Shown here: positions 44,395-54,391 of the stretch, in pieces
Position numbering within the stretch: the stretch's first letter is position 1
Layout: each line of letters opens with the position of its first letter
Source: Pseudomonas sp. BN102
Lineage (GTDB): Bacteria; Pseudomonadota; Gammaproteobacteria; Pseudomonadales; Pseudomonadaceae
Direction: 5' to 3'
Assembly: GCF_029871245.1 (NCBI RefSeq)
Contig: NZ_SSON01000067.1
Location: 1-64,000 of the forward strand
Length of the DNA: 64,000 bases
Program-made: the position numbers and the translations under genes
The notes under the pieces: model-generated
The model's database searches: none
What the model was told of the DNA's origin: nothing
What the model saw: only the letters and a program-made list of their open reading frames with translations

Positions 44395-46133
44395 AACTCG
44401 CCATAGTCACTGCCTGCCCCAATGGCATGGTCACCAGCGTGCTCTGCGCGCGCCTGCTGGACGCCGCCGCCCAGCGCCTGGGCTGGAGCACCAGCGTCGA
44501 AGTGGTGGACCCGCAGCACCCGGAACATCAGCTGTCTGCCGCCATCCTGGAGGCTGCCGACTGGCTTCTGGTGGTGCGCAGCGGCCCCCTGGACCTGTCC
44601 CGTTTCGCCGGCAAGCGCCTGTTCCTCGCTACCCCGGCCGAGGCCCTGCGTGATAGCGAGGCCTTTCTCTTGCGCGCCGCCGTGGAGGCGAAGGAGCAGC
44701 CGGTCGAGGTACAGGCCGCCGCGCCCGTTGCCGGCGCGAGGCCGCGCCTGGTCGCCGTGACCGCCTGCCCGACCGGGGTCGCGCACACCTTCATGGCCGC
44801 CGAAGCGCTGAAGCAGGCGGCCCAGCGCCTGGACTGCGAACTCCAGGTGGAGACCCAGGGCTCGGTGGGCGCCCGCGATCCCCTGAGCCTTGATGCCATT
44901 GCCGCCGCCGACGCGGTGCTGCTGGCCACGGATATCGAAGTCGATACCGCCCGTTTCGTCGGCAAGAAAGTGTTCCGCTGCGGCACCGGCGTTGCCCTCA
45001 AGCAGGCCGAGGTCACCTTGAAGCGCGCCCTGGCCGAGGGCCAGCCACTGGAGGCCAAGGCCGGTGACGCGCAACCGGGCAAGACCAAAGTCGAGCCCAA
45101 GGGCGCCTACAAGCACCTGCTCACCGGCGTCTCCTACATGCTGCCGATGGTGGTGGCGGGCGGTCTGCTGATCGCGCTGTCCTTCGTCTTCGGCATCGAG
45201 GCCTTCAAGGAGGAGGGCACCCTGGCCGCCGCCCTGATGCAGATCGGCGGCGAAGCGGCCTTCAAGCTGATGGTGCCGCTGCTGGCCGGCTATATTGCCT
45301 ACTCCATCGCCGACCGGCCGGGTCTCGCGCCCGGCATGATCGGCGGACTGCTGGCCAGTACCCTGGGCGCCGGCTTCATCGGCGGCATCATCGCGGGCTT
45401 TCTTGCCGGCTATTCGGCGCGCGCGATCAATCGCCACCTGAAGCTGCCCCCGAGCGTCGAGGCACTGAAACCCATCCTCATCATCCCGCTGCTCTCCAGC
45501 CTGTTCACCGGCCTGGTGATGATCTACGTGGTCGGCAAGCCGGTGGCCGGCATGCTCGCCAGCCTCACCCACTTCCTCGACAACATGGGGACCTCCAATG
45601 CCATCCTCCTCGGCCTGTTGCTGGGCGGGATGATGTGCGTGGACCTCGGCGGGCCGATCAACAAGGCCGCCTATGCCTTCTCCGTGGGCCTGCTGGCGTC
45701 CCAGAGCTACGCGCCCATGGCCGCCACCATGGCCGCCGGCATGGTGCCGCCCATCGGCATGGGCCTGGCCACCCTGCTGATGCGCCGCAAGTTCGCCCAG
45801 AGTGAACGCGAGGCCGGTAAGGCGGCGCTGGTGCTGGGGCTGTGCTTCATCTCCGAGGGCGCCATTCCCTTCGCTGCCAAGGACCCGCTACGGGTGATCC
45901 CGGCCAGCATCGCCGGCGGCGCCTTGACTGGCGCGCTGTCCATGTACTTCAGCTGCAAGCTGATGGCGCCACACGGCGGGCTGTTCGTGATGCTGATCCC
46001 CAATGCCATCAACCATGCGCTGCTCTACCTGGTGGCGATAGTGGCCGGCAGCGTGCTGACCGGGGTGCTCTATGCGCTGCTCAAGCGCGGTGCGGAGCAG
46101 GAGATGGTGCTGGAAGAGGGGCGCACGGCCTGA
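44391..46133 (+). CDS. fruA: Fructose PTS EIIBC component
   Basis: 580 residues. An EIIB-like domain (MKLAIVTACPNGMVTSVL, Cys9) is followed by the true EIIB domain (VTACPTGVAHTFMAAEALKQ, phospho-accepting Cys126), then the EIIC membrane domain from about residue 240 (YKHLLTGVSYMLPMVVAGGLL). The first domain keeps a Cys-Pro motif, unlike what I recall for the degenerate EIIB' of E. coli FruA. It takes up fructose as fructose 1-phosphate. Confidence 0.96.
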   Translation: MKLAIVTACPNGMVTSVLCARLLDAAAQRLGWSTSVEVVDPQHPEHQLSAAILEAADWLLVVRSGPLDLSRFAGKRLFLATPAEALRDSEAFLLRAAVEAKEQPVEVQAAAPVAGARPRLVAVTACPTGVAHTFMAAEALKQAAQRLDCELQVETQGSVGARDPLSLDAIAAADAVLLATDIEVDTARFVGKKVFRCGTGVALKQAEVTLKRALAEGQPLEAKAGDAQPGKTKVEPKGAYKHLLTGVSYMLPMVVAGGLLIALSFVFGIEAFKEEGTLAAALMQIGGEAAFKLMVPLLAGYIAYSIADRPGLAPGMIGGLLASTLGAGFIGGIIAGFLAGYSARAINRHLKLPPSVEALKPILIIPLLSSLFTGLVMIYVVGKPVAGMLASLTHFLDNMGTSNAILLGLLLGGMMCVDLGGPINKAAYAFSVGLLASQSYAPMAATMAAGMVPPIGMGLATLLMRRKFAQSEREAGKAALVLGLCFISEGAIPFAAKDPLRVIPASIAGGALTGALSMYFSCKLMAPHGGLFVMLIPNAINHALLYLVAIVAGSVLTGVLYALLKRGAEQEMVLEEGRTA

Positions 46134-46180
46134 GGACGGCTTCAAGTGTGGGATGTGGGCTGATCGGGGGCTGCTTTCGC

Positions 46181-46274
46181 GTGGGGGCGATTTCAATCGC
46201 TAAGCAGGCCGCAGGTCTGCCCGGAATCCTTGGGGAGCAACTGCGTTGCTCATAGCGAATGAATTCGCCCCCAC
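46181..46274. repeat. Interspersed GGGGGCGATTTC...GAATTCGCCCCC repeat (copy 2)
   Basis: 94 bp with GTGGGGGCGA and TCGCCCCCAC ends, close in sequence to the elements at 13296 and 52301. It lies between fruA and arfB, and no gene is seen inside it. Confidence 0.85.
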
Positions 46275-46321
46275 AGGTACGGGGAGTATCCTTGGCGCTC
46301 TCGCCTTCTGGTCCTCGAGCC

Positions 46322-46735
46322 ATGCTGCTGATCTCCAACAACGTCCACCTGCCCGACGATGAAGTCGAGCTGACCGCCATCCGCGCCCAGGGCGCCGGCG
46401 GGCAGAACGTCAACAAGGTGTCCAGCGCGGTGCACCTGCGCTTCGATATCAACGCCTCGTCCCTGCCGCCCTTTTACAAGGAGCGGCTGCTGGCGCTGCG
46501 CGACAACCGCATCACCGGCGAGGGCGTGATCGTGATCAAGGCCCAGCAATACCGCACCCAGGAGCAGAACCGCGCGGATGCCCTGGAGCGCCTGGCGGAG
46601 CTGATCCGCAGCGTGGCCAAGGTGGAAAAGGCGCGGCGGCCGACCAAACCCACACTGGGCTCGAAGAAGCGCCGGCTGGAAGGCAAGGCCAAGCGCGGGG
46701 CGGTCAAGGCGGGGAGGGGGAAGGTGGATTATTGA
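46322..46735 (+). CDS. arfB: Peptidyl-tRNA hydrolase ArfB (YaeJ), ribosome rescue
   Basis: 137 residues from the ATG at 46322. The catalytic GGQ lies in [22 protein letters not shown], as in class I release factors. The C-terminal tail is Lys/Arg-rich ([26 protein letters not shown]), which inserts into the empty mRNA channel of stalled ribosomes. It is small and lacks the codon-recognition domains of a true release factor. Confidence 0.95.
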   Translation: MLLISNNVHLPDDEVELTAIRAQGAGGQNVNKVSSAVHLRFDINASSLPPFYKERLLALRDNRITGEGVIVIKAQQYRTQEQNRADALERLAELIRSVAKVEKARRPTKPTLGSKKRRLEGKAKRGAVKAGRGKVDY

Positions 46736-46741
46736 ATTGAG

Positions 46742-46764
46742 CGTAGGGGCGAATTCATTCGCCG
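46742..46764. repeat. Half copy of the GTAGGGGCGAATTC repeat
   Basis: GTAGGGGCGAATTCATTCGCC directly after the arfB stop is one end of the 95-bp repeat family, here without its partner end. It is followed at once by the GTAGGTTGG palindrome. Confidence 0.7.
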
Positions 46765-46782
46765 GGCAGGCTGAAGGCCTGC

Positions 46783-46812
46783 CGTAGGTTGGGCCGCCCG
46801 GCCCAACCTACG
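46783..46812. repeat. Perfect GTAGGTTGGGC palindrome between convergent arfB and phhC
   Basis: Arms of 14 bases (CGTAGGTTGGGCCG and its complement) surround two bases. It is a minimal form of the element seen at 6547 and 54387. Placed between two convergent genes, it could act as a bidirectional terminator. Confidence 0.75.
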
Positions 46813-46830
46813 AGCTGGCGAGGGGACTGC

Positions 46831-48024
46831 TCAACATACCTTGGCGATGGCTGCCGCCAGCTCTTCGATGCGGCTGAAATCCAGACCCGCCACGTTGGCC
46901 CGCCCGGTGCTGACCATGTACACGCTGAACTCCGCACGCAGCCGCGCCACCTGCGCAGGCGACAGGCCGGTGTAGGAGAACATGCCACGCTGTTCGCCGA
47001 TGTGGGCGAAGCGTTCGGCAAGGCCGTAAGGCTGCAGGGCTTCCACCAGGCCGAGGCGCAGGCCGGCGACGCGTTGGCGCATGGCGTCCAGTTCTTCCAC
47101 CCATTTCGCCTTCAGGGCCGCGTCACCGAGGATGGTCGCGACCACGGCGGCGCCATGGGCCGGCGGGGTGGACCAGAGGTTGCGGGCGAGGAAGGCCAGC
47201 TGGCTGCGCACGTCGGTGAGCTTGTCGGCGTCGCCGGCGCAGACGATCAGCGCGCCGGTGCGCTCGCGGTAGAGGCCGAAGTTCTTCGAGCAGGAGCTGG
47301 TGACCAGCAGTTCCGGTAGCGCCTCGGCGAACAGACGCACGGCCCACGCGTCCTGCTCCAGGCCGTCACCGAAGCCTTGGTAGGCGAAGTCGATCAGCGG
47401 TAGCAGTTCGCGCGCCTTCACCACTTCCAGCACCCGGCGCCAGTCGTCCTGGCTCAAGTCGAAGCCGGTGGGGTTGTGGCAGCAGGCGTGCAGCAGCACC
47501 ACGTCGCCGGCCGGCACTTTCTCCAGCGCTTTGATCATGGCGTCCACGTCCAGGCGGTTGGTCGCATCCACATAGGGGTAGTGACCGACCTTGAGGCCGG
47601 CGCCGCCAAAAATGGTTTCGTGGATCGGCCAGGTCGGGTCGCTCAGCCAGATGCCACGGCCTGGCAGGTTGCTGGCGATGAACTCCGCCGCCAGGCGCAG
47701 GGCGCCGGTGCCGCCCGGGGTCTGGGTGGCGCCGGCGCGGCCGGCGGCCTCCAGCGGGTTGCCAGTGCCCAGTACCAGGTCCAGCAGCAGGCGGCCGAAG
47801 GCTGCGTCACCGTGGCCGCCGACATAGGTCTTGGTGGTTTCGGTATCCACCAGGCGCTGCTCGGCGAGCTTCACTGCCTGGGGGATGGGCGTCAGACCGC
47901 GGGCGTCCTTGTACACGCCCACGCCCAGGTCCAGCTTGGCCGGGTTGGGGTCCAGGCGGTACGCATCCATCAAGCCGAGGATAGGGTCGCCGGGCACCCG
48001 GCCGACCTTGGCGAAATGGCTCAT
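46831..48024 (-). CDS. phhC: Aromatic amino acid aminotransferase PhhC
   Basis: 397 residues, class I aminotransferase. It begins [39 protein letters not shown]. The cofactor Lys lies in [21 protein letters not shown], and the substrate-carboxylate Arg is in the C-terminal part ([18 protein letters not shown]). In P. aeruginosa phhC follows phhA and phhB and acts on aromatic amino acids. It overlaps the phhB stop by 4 bp. Confidence 0.93.
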   Translation of the reverse strand: MSHFAKVGRVPGDPILGLMDAYRLDPNPAKLDLGVGVYKDARGLTPIPQAVKLAEQRLVDTETTKTYVGGHGDAAFGRLLLDLVLGTGNPLEAAGRAGATQTPGGTGALRLAAEFIASNLPGRGIWLSDPTWPIHETIFGGAGLKVGHYPYVDATNRLDVDAMIKALEKVPAGDVVLLHACCHNPTGFDLSQDDWRRVLEVVKARELLPLIDFAYQGFGDGLEQDAWAVRLFAEALPELLVTSSCSKNFGLYRERTGALIVCAGDADKLTDVRSQLAFLARNLWSTPPAHGAAVVATILGDAALKAKWVEELDAMRQRVAGLRLGLVEALQPYGLAERFAHIGEQRGMFSYTGLSPAQVARLRAEFSVYMVSTGRANVAGLDFSRIEELAAAIAKVC

Positions 48025-48377
48025 TTACGGCCCTCGGCGGTGGCGGCCACCTCGTCGGTGCGGGCCGACATGATGAAGTCATTGCGGTGCAGGCCTTTGG
48101 CCTCGTGGCTCCACCAGGTCACGGTGACTTTGCCCCACTCGGTGAGCAGGCCCGGGTGGTGGCCTTCTTCCTCGGCGATGGCGCCGACGGCGTTGGTGAA
48201 AGCCAGGGCATAGCGGAAGTTCTTGAAGCGGAACTCCTTCTCCAGCTGCATGATCCCGTCGCGGACTTCGATGTTCCAGTCGGGGATCTGCTTGATCAGC
48301 ACGGCCAGTTCTTCGTCGGAGACTTTCGGCGCATCGGCGCGGCAGGCTTCGCAATGGGCTTGGGACAGGGCGGTCAT
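48021..48377 (-). CDS. phhB: Pterin-4a-carbinolamine dehydratase PhhB
   Basis: 118 residues. The family core [44 protein letters not shown] holds the conserved His pair and Trp. It recycles the pterin cofactor of phenylalanine hydroxylase, and has been reported also to support phhA expression in P. aeruginosa. It lies 74 bp after phhA, beyond a hairpin. Confidence 0.96.
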   Translation of the reverse strand: MTALSQAHCEACRADAPKVSDEELAVLIKQIPDWNIEVRDGIMQLEKEFRFKNFRYALAFTNAVGAIAEEEGHHPGLLTEWGKVTVTWWSHEAKGLHRNDFIMSARTDEVAATAEGRK

Positions 48378-48409
48378 GGTCGTTCTTCCAGAATGAGGTT
48401 CGTCGGTAG

Positions 48410-48435
48410 GGTGGATGGCGTTTTATCCATCCACC
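48410..48435. repeat. GGTGGATGG...CCATCCACC hairpin inside the phh operon
   Basis: Perfect nine-base arms around an eight-base loop lie in the phhA-phhB gap, with no U-run. Similar GTAGGGTGGAT elements are common in Pseudomonas, so it is probably a third repeat type. It might act as a partial barrier or mRNA stabiliser. Confidence 0.55.
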
Positions 48436-48451
48436 ATTCGCGGGGGACGGG

Positions 48452-49237
48452 TCAGGCCGCCTTCGGCGGGAACTTCGGCGTGTGCAGGCCCATGGTCATG
48501 GCCTTGTGCACCAGGGCCATGATGTCTTCATGGGCGAGTTCGAACAGGCGCTTGAGTTCCGGCAGCACGAAGTAGAGCGGTTGCAGGATGTCGATGCGGT
48601 ACGGCGTGCGCATGCATTCCAGCGGGTCGAAGGCCTGGTGCTCGGGTTCGCCGGATAGAGCGTAGACGGTCTCCTTGGGCGAGGAGAGGATGCCGCCGCC
48701 GTAGATGCGCCGGCCCTGCGGGGTGTCCGTCAGGCCGAACTCGATGGTCATCCAGTACAGGCGGGCGAGGTAGACACGCTCTTCCTTGGTCGCCTTGAGG
48801 CCGAGCTTGCCGTAGGTGTGGGTGAATTCGGCGAACCAGGGGTTGGTCAGCAGCGGGCAGTGGCCAAAGATCTCGTGGAAGATATCCGGCTCCTGCAGGT
48901 AGTCCAGTTCTTCCGGGGTACGGATGAAGGTGGCCACCGGGAATTGCTGGCTGGCCAGCAGTTCGAAGAAGGTCTGGAAGGGGATCAGCGCCGGCACGCG
49001 GGCAACGCGCCAACCGGTGGCGGCCTGGAGCACCTTGTTGATCTCGCCCAGTTGCGGGATGCGGTCATGGGGCATGCCCAGCCGCTCGATGCCATCGAGG
49101 TATTCCTGGCACGCACGGCCCTCGATCACTTTCAGCTGGCGGGTGATCAGGGTGTTCCACACCTGATGCTCGGAATCCGGGTAGTGGATGAAACCGTTGG
49201 CATCGGGTTCACGGGCCACGTACTGCGTTGCTTTCAT
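48452..49237 (-). CDS. phhA: Phenylalanine 4-monooxygenase
   Basis: 261 residues from the ATG at 49237, the length of bacterial enzymes that lack the eukaryotic regulatory domain. Iron ligands are visible: two His in DIFHEIFGHCPLLTNPWFAEF and a Glu in YWMTIEFGLTDTPQGRRIYG. It makes tyrosine from phenylalanine using tetrahydropterin. First gene of phhABC, divergent from its regulator phhR. Confidence 0.97.
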   Translation of the reverse strand: MKATQYVAREPDANGFIHYPDSEHQVWNTLITRQLKVIEGRACQEYLDGIERLGMPHDRIPQLGEINKVLQAATGWRVARVPALIPFQTFFELLASQQFPVATFIRTPEELDYLQEPDIFHEIFGHCPLLTNPWFAEFTHTYGKLGLKATKEERVYLARLYWMTIEFGLTDTPQGRRIYGGGILSSPKETVYALSGEPEHQAFDPLECMRTPYRIDILQPLYFVLPELKRLFELAHEDIMALVHKAMTMGLHTPKFPPKAA

Positions 49238-49348
49238 TCGGCCTCCTGGGGGTGGGGCTTCGTTGTTGTGTTGCCCTATCGATAGCGCAGGATGGGCCGC
49301 GACGCAGCAGGGGCGGGGGCTCAAGGAGTCGCCGCGCAGCCTGGAAAT

Positions 49349-49366
49349 CGTAAGGAAATTTTTACA
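49349..49366. promoter_or_regulatory. Candidate PhhR (TyrR-type) box
   Basis: CGTAAG-GAAATT-TTTACA fits the TyrR box TGTAAA-N6-TTTACA, with the right arm exact and four of six bases in the left arm. It lies in the phhA/phhR intergenic region, 112 bp upstream of the phhA start and 131 bp from that of phhR, placed to control both. Confidence 0.7.
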
Positions 49367-49496
49367 TTGGCGGCGAGGCGGCCAGATATCGCCTTGTCGC
49401 AGTGCTGATTTGTCACATATTCTTGACGGAAAAATAGGGTCGAGAACGGATTTTTCTGTCCGGAACCCAAGCAAAAGCCCGACCCAGGGGTGCCTG

Positions 49497-51056
<1,560 letters not shown>

Positions 51057-51167
51057 ACCATCGTTCAATGGTCCGGGGGGATGACGGGGCGTAAAAAGGG
51101 TCTTGTCTGAATCTTGCGTGATGCGGACACAAGCGTTTCTGACATTCCTCTCCCGGAATGATTGGGC

Positions 51168-51195
51168 GGGCGACCGGATGGTCGCCCATTTTTTT
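51168..51195 (+). terminator. Rho-independent terminator after phhR
   Basis: GGGCGACC-GGAT-GGTCGCCC forms an eight-base-pair stem followed by a run of seven T. It lies about 110 bases past the phhR stop. Confidence 0.9.
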
Positions 51196-51302
51196 GTCCG
51201 TGATTTCTGGTGGGAAGATCGATGGGTTTCGCTGTGCTCTAGCGGAACGCCGCCCGCACCATCCCACGGTGCAACGGCTACGCCATCCTTTCAACCCATG
51301 GG

Positions 51303-51632
51303 CTAGGCCAGTTTCAGCAGGCCCATCCCCACCAGCAGCAACCCCAGTCCCAGCCAGCCTTTCCAGGCCAGTCTCTGGCCGAACAGCGTCCAGCCTACGG
51401 CCACGGTGGCGAGAATGCCGAAGCCGCCCCAGATGGCATAGGCCAGGGACAGGTCGATCCCGCGTACCGCCTGGGCCAGCGCGGTGAATGCCGCCAGGAC
51501 GCTGAGAATCGACGCCGCCCCCAGCAGCCGACGGCGGAAGCCGTCGGAGTACTTCAGTAGTACGTTGGCCAGCACCTCCAGGGCAATGGCCACGCCCAGC
51601 CAGGCGAAATGAATCCAGGTCACGCTGTTCAT
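51303..51632 (-). CDS. mdtI: Spermidine export subunit MdtI (small multidrug resistance family)
   Basis: 109 residues with four membrane helices. [27 protein letters not shown] holds the conserved membrane Glu, and [31 protein letters not shown] strongly resembles E. coli MdtI. In E. coli it works as a heterodimer with MdtJ to export spermidine. It overlaps mdtJ by 4 bp. Confidence 0.9.
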   Translation of the reverse strand: MNSVTWIHFAWLGVAIALEVLANVLLKYSDGFRRRLLGAASILSVLAAFTALAQAVRGIDLSLAYAIWGGFGILATVAVGWTLFGQRLAWKGWLGLGLLLVGMGLLKLA

Positions 51633-51985
51633 GCCAAAACCTCCTGCTCGCGCGTCTCGGGTGCGCTGCGGGTACCAGACTTGATCAGCAGGATGCCGGC
51701 GATCATCACAGCCAGACCCAGGGCCTTGTACGGGCCGATGCTCTCGCCCAGCCAGGCGACGCTGACGGCGGTGATCAGCACGATGCCGATGCCTTCCCAC
51801 AAGGCGTAGGCCACGCCTACCGGCACGCGCTTGACCGCCAGCGCGAGGAAGAAATACGACAGACCGATCAGGCCATACATCAGCAGGTAACCAAGCAGAG
51901 GCGAGTACTCGGTGGCGAATTTCATCGAAGTGGTGCCGACGACCTCGAAGAGGATCGCGGCAAGGAGATAAAACCAGGAACGCAT
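51629..51985 (-). CDS. mdtJ: Spermidine export subunit MdtJ (small multidrug resistance family)
   Basis: 118 residues from the ATG at 51985, with a strong AAGGGAGGG site. [19 protein letters not shown] and [23 protein letters not shown] match E. coli MdtJ, and the tail ends [11 protein letters not shown] as in that family. Paired with MdtI it should export polyamines. First gene of the pair. Confidence 0.9.
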   Translation of the reverse strand: MRSWFYLLAAILFEVVGTTSMKFATEYSPLLGYLLMYGLIGLSYFFLALAVKRVPVGVAYALWEGIGIVLITAVSVAWLGESIGPYKALGLAVMIAGILLIKSGTRSAPETREQEVLA

Positions 51986-52175
51986 GGTGCCCTCCCTTGG
52001 GCAATGCAGGGCCCTTCGCCTACGGGCGAACGGCGTATGTGCAGGAAGTCCTGGCCATGGCGAGACGGGGCATGCCCGAAGTCTCCACGGCAAAGAGGAA
52101 AGGGGAGGGGCTACAGGTCGCCGGTCCAGTGGCGCTCGCGGGAGGCGAGGCGGGCGAAGTGGAAGGGGTGAATCG

Positions 52176-52199
52176 TTGTGTTCAACATAATGAACACAA
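52176..52199. promoter_or_regulatory. Perfect 9-bp inverted repeat, candidate operator of mdtJI
   Basis: TTGTGTTCA and TGAACACAA are separated by six AT-rich bases. The palindrome lies about 190 bp upstream of mdtJ, in the only clearly AT-rich stretch, so it probably overlaps the promoter. The regulator is unknown: no adjacent regulator gene faces it. Confidence 0.65.
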
Positions 52200-52300
52200 T
52201 ATTAGCCGTTCTGGTCTGTGTAAGGCAAATTTGTAGGTTTTGCGGCGTTTGTTGAGCGTATATGTTCGTTATTTTGTTCGGGTGGCTGGGTCGCCTTTCC

Positions 52301-52395
52301 TGTAGGGGCGAATTCATTCGCCAAGGACTGCGTAGCAGTCCCCGCCTGGGCATGGCAGACCTTCGGCTTGCTTGGCGAATGAATTCGCCCCTACA
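52301..52395. repeat. Interspersed TGTAGGGGCGAATTC...GAATTCGCCCCTACA repeat (copy 3)
   Basis: The best-preserved copy of the family. The outer arms TGTAGGGGCGAATTCATTCG and its complement are perfect, and the inside contains another imperfect hairpin. It lies between the mdtJI promoter region and the end of the LysR gene. Confidence 0.88.
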
Positions 52396-52416
52396 AGGTG
52401 CACCGATGCGGCCGGA

Positions 52417-53298
52417 TCACCCCACCTCCCGGCTCAGCCAGTCGAAGAAAGCCTTCACCGGCGGATGCCGTTCCCGCCCCGGTACACAGAGGGTCAAATA
52501 GCCCGCGCCGGCCACCCTCACCTCCGGTCGATAGGGCACCAGCAGTCCACTGGCGAGGCTTTCCGAAACCAGAATGGAGCTGGCCAGCACCAGACCCTGG
52601 CCGGCGATGGCGGCTTGCAGGGCGTAATGTTCTTCGTCGTATTCCCGTTGCGGGGCGATCTCCAGCAGCCGTTCCTCGCCCGCTGCCTGGCACCAGGCCT
52701 TCCAGCCCAGTTCGTAGAGCACGGCGTTGCGCCACCGCACGGTGATCAGCGTCGGCACCTGGTCTCCGAGGCTGGAGACCAGGGCCGGCGCGCCGTAGAC
52801 CCCGAAGCATTCATTCAACAGGCACTGGCTGTGCAGGTTGGGGTATTGGCCCATGCCGTAGCGGATCACCAGGTCGACGCTGGCGTCCTGGTGCAGGTCG
52901 ATCAGCGCGTTGCTTGTGTCCAGGCGCAGGTTGATTTCCGGGTGTTCGGCGTAGAAGCGACCAAGGCGCGGGATCAGCCAAAGGGCGGCGAAGGCCGGCG
53001 TGGTGGAGAGCGTCAGGTTGCCGCTGCTGCGTTGCGGGCGGAGCTGGTCGAGGATCTGGGTGATCTCCAGCAGGGCGCCATGGAGGCTGCCGAACAGGCG
53101 CTGGCCGCAGTCGGTGAGACGCACGCTGCGGGGCAGGCGATCGAACAGCGGCACCCCCAGCCAGCTTTCCAGGCCGCGGATCTGGTGGGACACCGCCGTG
53201 GGGGTCACCGCCAGTTCCGCAGCCGCCGCCTTGAAGCTGGACAGGCGTGCGGCGGCTTCGAAGGTGCGCAGCGCGGTGAGGGGCAGGCTGGAAAACAT
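52417..53298 (-). CDS. LysR-family transcriptional regulator
   Basis: 293 residues. The N-terminal winged helix (LPLTALRTFEAAARLSSFKAAAAELAVTPTAVSHQIRGLESWLGVPLFDRLPRSVRLTDCG) is complete and resembles the GcvA-type subgroup. An effector-binding domain follows. It is divergent from azoR-SMR, the likely target. Confidence 0.9.
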   Translation of the reverse strand: MFSSLPLTALRTFEAAARLSSFKAAAAELAVTPTAVSHQIRGLESWLGVPLFDRLPRSVRLTDCGQRLFGSLHGALLEITQILDQLRPQRSSGNLTLSTTPAFAALWLIPRLGRFYAEHPEINLRLDTSNALIDLHQDASVDLVIRYGMGQYPNLHSQCLLNECFGVYGAPALVSSLGDQVPTLITVRWRNAVLYELGWKAWCQAAGEERLLEIAPQREYDEEHYALQAAIAGQGLVLASSILVSESLASGLLVPYRPEVRVAGAGYLTLCVPGRERHPPVKAFFDWLSREVG

Positions 53299-53311
53299 GG
53301 AGGCTCCATGA

Positions 53312-53326
53312 ATGAATTGAATTCAT
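53312..53326. promoter_or_regulatory. ATGAATT-G-AATTCAT inverted repeat between LysR gene and azoR
   Basis: Seven-base perfect arms lie 14 bp from the LysR start, in AT-rich sequence. This position and symmetry fit a LysR autoregulatory site, although the classical T-N11-A spacing is only partly met. Confidence 0.5.
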
Positions 53327-53435
53327 CCAAATGAACTAATGCTCATTTGTCCGTGATGGTTGGGGTAACTAGCGTAGCGCCTGAGTTTCCGCCAAATCAT
53401 GTGCTTCTGAAAGAATAGACATCAAGGAGATTGAG

Positions 53436-54074
53436 ATGAGTACCATTCTTTCCGTGCAAGGCAGCCCCCGTGGCGAACGTTCCCATTCCCGCCGTCTGCA
53501 GGAGTCTTTCCTCAAGGCTTGGCAGGCTCGCCAGGAAGGCCGCCAGGTCCTGCGCCGTGAAGTGGGCCGAGTGGCCATTCCGCTGGTCACCGAGGGCTGG
53601 ATCGCCGCCTCCTTCCATCCCGAATCCGAGGCGCGCAGCGAGGTGATGAAGGCCGACCTGGCAGTGAGCGACCTGTTGGTGGACGAACTGCTCGCCGCCG
53701 ATGGCCTGGTGATCTCCGCACCCATGTACAACTTCAGCGTTCCCGCCGGGGTGAAGGCCTGGATCGACCAGGTCATGCGTGTGCGCCGTACCTTCGGCCT
53801 CGATCTGAGCAACCCCGCCAACCCCTATACCCCGTTGGTGCTGGGGCGCAAGGCGCTGATCATCACCACCCGTGGCGACCACGGCTACGGCCCTGGCGGC
53901 GCCAATGCCCACATGAACCACGCCGATACCTACCTGCGCCTGGTGCTGGGCCATATGGGCATCACCGATGCGACGGTGGTGGCGGTGGAGGACGACGAAT
54001 TCGGTGGCGAAGGCTTCCAGCAGTCCTACCAGCGCGCCGAGCGGGCGCTGGCGGACCTGGCGGAAACCTTCTGA
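53436..54074 (+). CDS. azoR: FMN-dependent NADH-azoreductase
   Basis: 212 residues. The flavodoxin-like N-terminus holds ILSVQGSPRGERSHSRRL (FMN phosphate site). ADGLVISAPMYNFSVPAGVKAWIDQVMRVRRTF is the conserved Pro-Met-Tyr-Asn-Phe region, and TRGDHGYGPGG follows. The family reduces quinones and azo compounds. It is followed 11 bp later by an SMR gene. Confidence 0.94.
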   Translation: MSTILSVQGSPRGERSHSRRLQESFLKAWQARQEGRQVLRREVGRVAIPLVTEGWIAASFHPESEARSEVMKADLAVSDLLVDELLAADGLVISAPMYNFSVPAGVKAWIDQVMRVRRTFGLDLSNPANPYTPLVLGRKALIITTRGDHGYGPGGANAHMNHADTYLRLVLGHMGITDATVVAVEDDEFGGEGFQQSYQRAERALADLAETF

Positions 54075-54085
54075 GGAGCACGGCC

Positions 54086-54391
54086 ATGGCCTGGATGTTC
54101 CTGCTGCTGGCGGCCTTCTTCGAAGTGCTGTTCGCCATGGGCATGAAGTACGCCGAAGGCTTCACCCGGCCCTGGCCCAGCCTGCTGGTGGTGGTGGCCG
54201 CGGTGGCCGGTATCTACTTCCTGACCCTGTCCATGCGGGTGCTGCCGGTGAGCATCGCCTACCCCATCTGGACCGCCATCGGCACCCTAGGCACCGTGCT
54301 GCTGGGCTTTCTGCTGCTGGGCGAGGCGCTGACGCCGGCGAAGCTGGTGTCGGTGGGGTTGATAGTCGTGGGGGTGGCGGGGCTACGGTAG
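54086..54391 (+). CDS. Small multidrug resistance (SMR) transporter, SugE/Gdx-like
   Basis: 101 residues with four membrane helices. WMFLLLAAFFEVLFAMGMKYAEGFTRPWPS contains the conserved Glu at about 14 and resembles the SugE (guanidinium exporter) group more than EmrE. LPVSIAYPIWTAIGTLGTVLLGFLLLGE follows. It lies 11 bp after azoR, so the two form an operon. The TAG stop is inside a GTAGGTTG repeat. Confidence 0.85.
   Translation: MAWMFLLLAAFFEVLFAMGMKYAEGFTRPWPSLLVVVAAVAGIYFLTLSMRVLPVSIAYPIWTAIGTLGTVLLGFLLLGEALTPAKLVSVGLIVVGVAGLR

Larger units (their letters stand above)
51986..52416. promoter_or_regulatory. mdtJI upstream region (431 bp) with operator and repeat
   Basis: No gene is supported. 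The half nearest mdtJ is a ~190-base potential leader. An operator-like inverted repeat lies at 52176-52199 in AT-rich sequence, and a 95-bp interspersed repeat fills 52301-52395 before the end of the LysR gene. Confidence 0.55.

Noticed and set aside
49238-49348. Sigma-54 promoter for phhA
   Set aside because: I looked for GG-N10-GC on the minus strand upstream of phhA and found no convincing match, so none is annotated.
51986-52200. Guanidine or polyamine riboswitch upstream of mdtJI
   Set aside because: Suggestive because SMR genes can be riboswitch-controlled, but I could not recognise the conserved hairpins of a known class.
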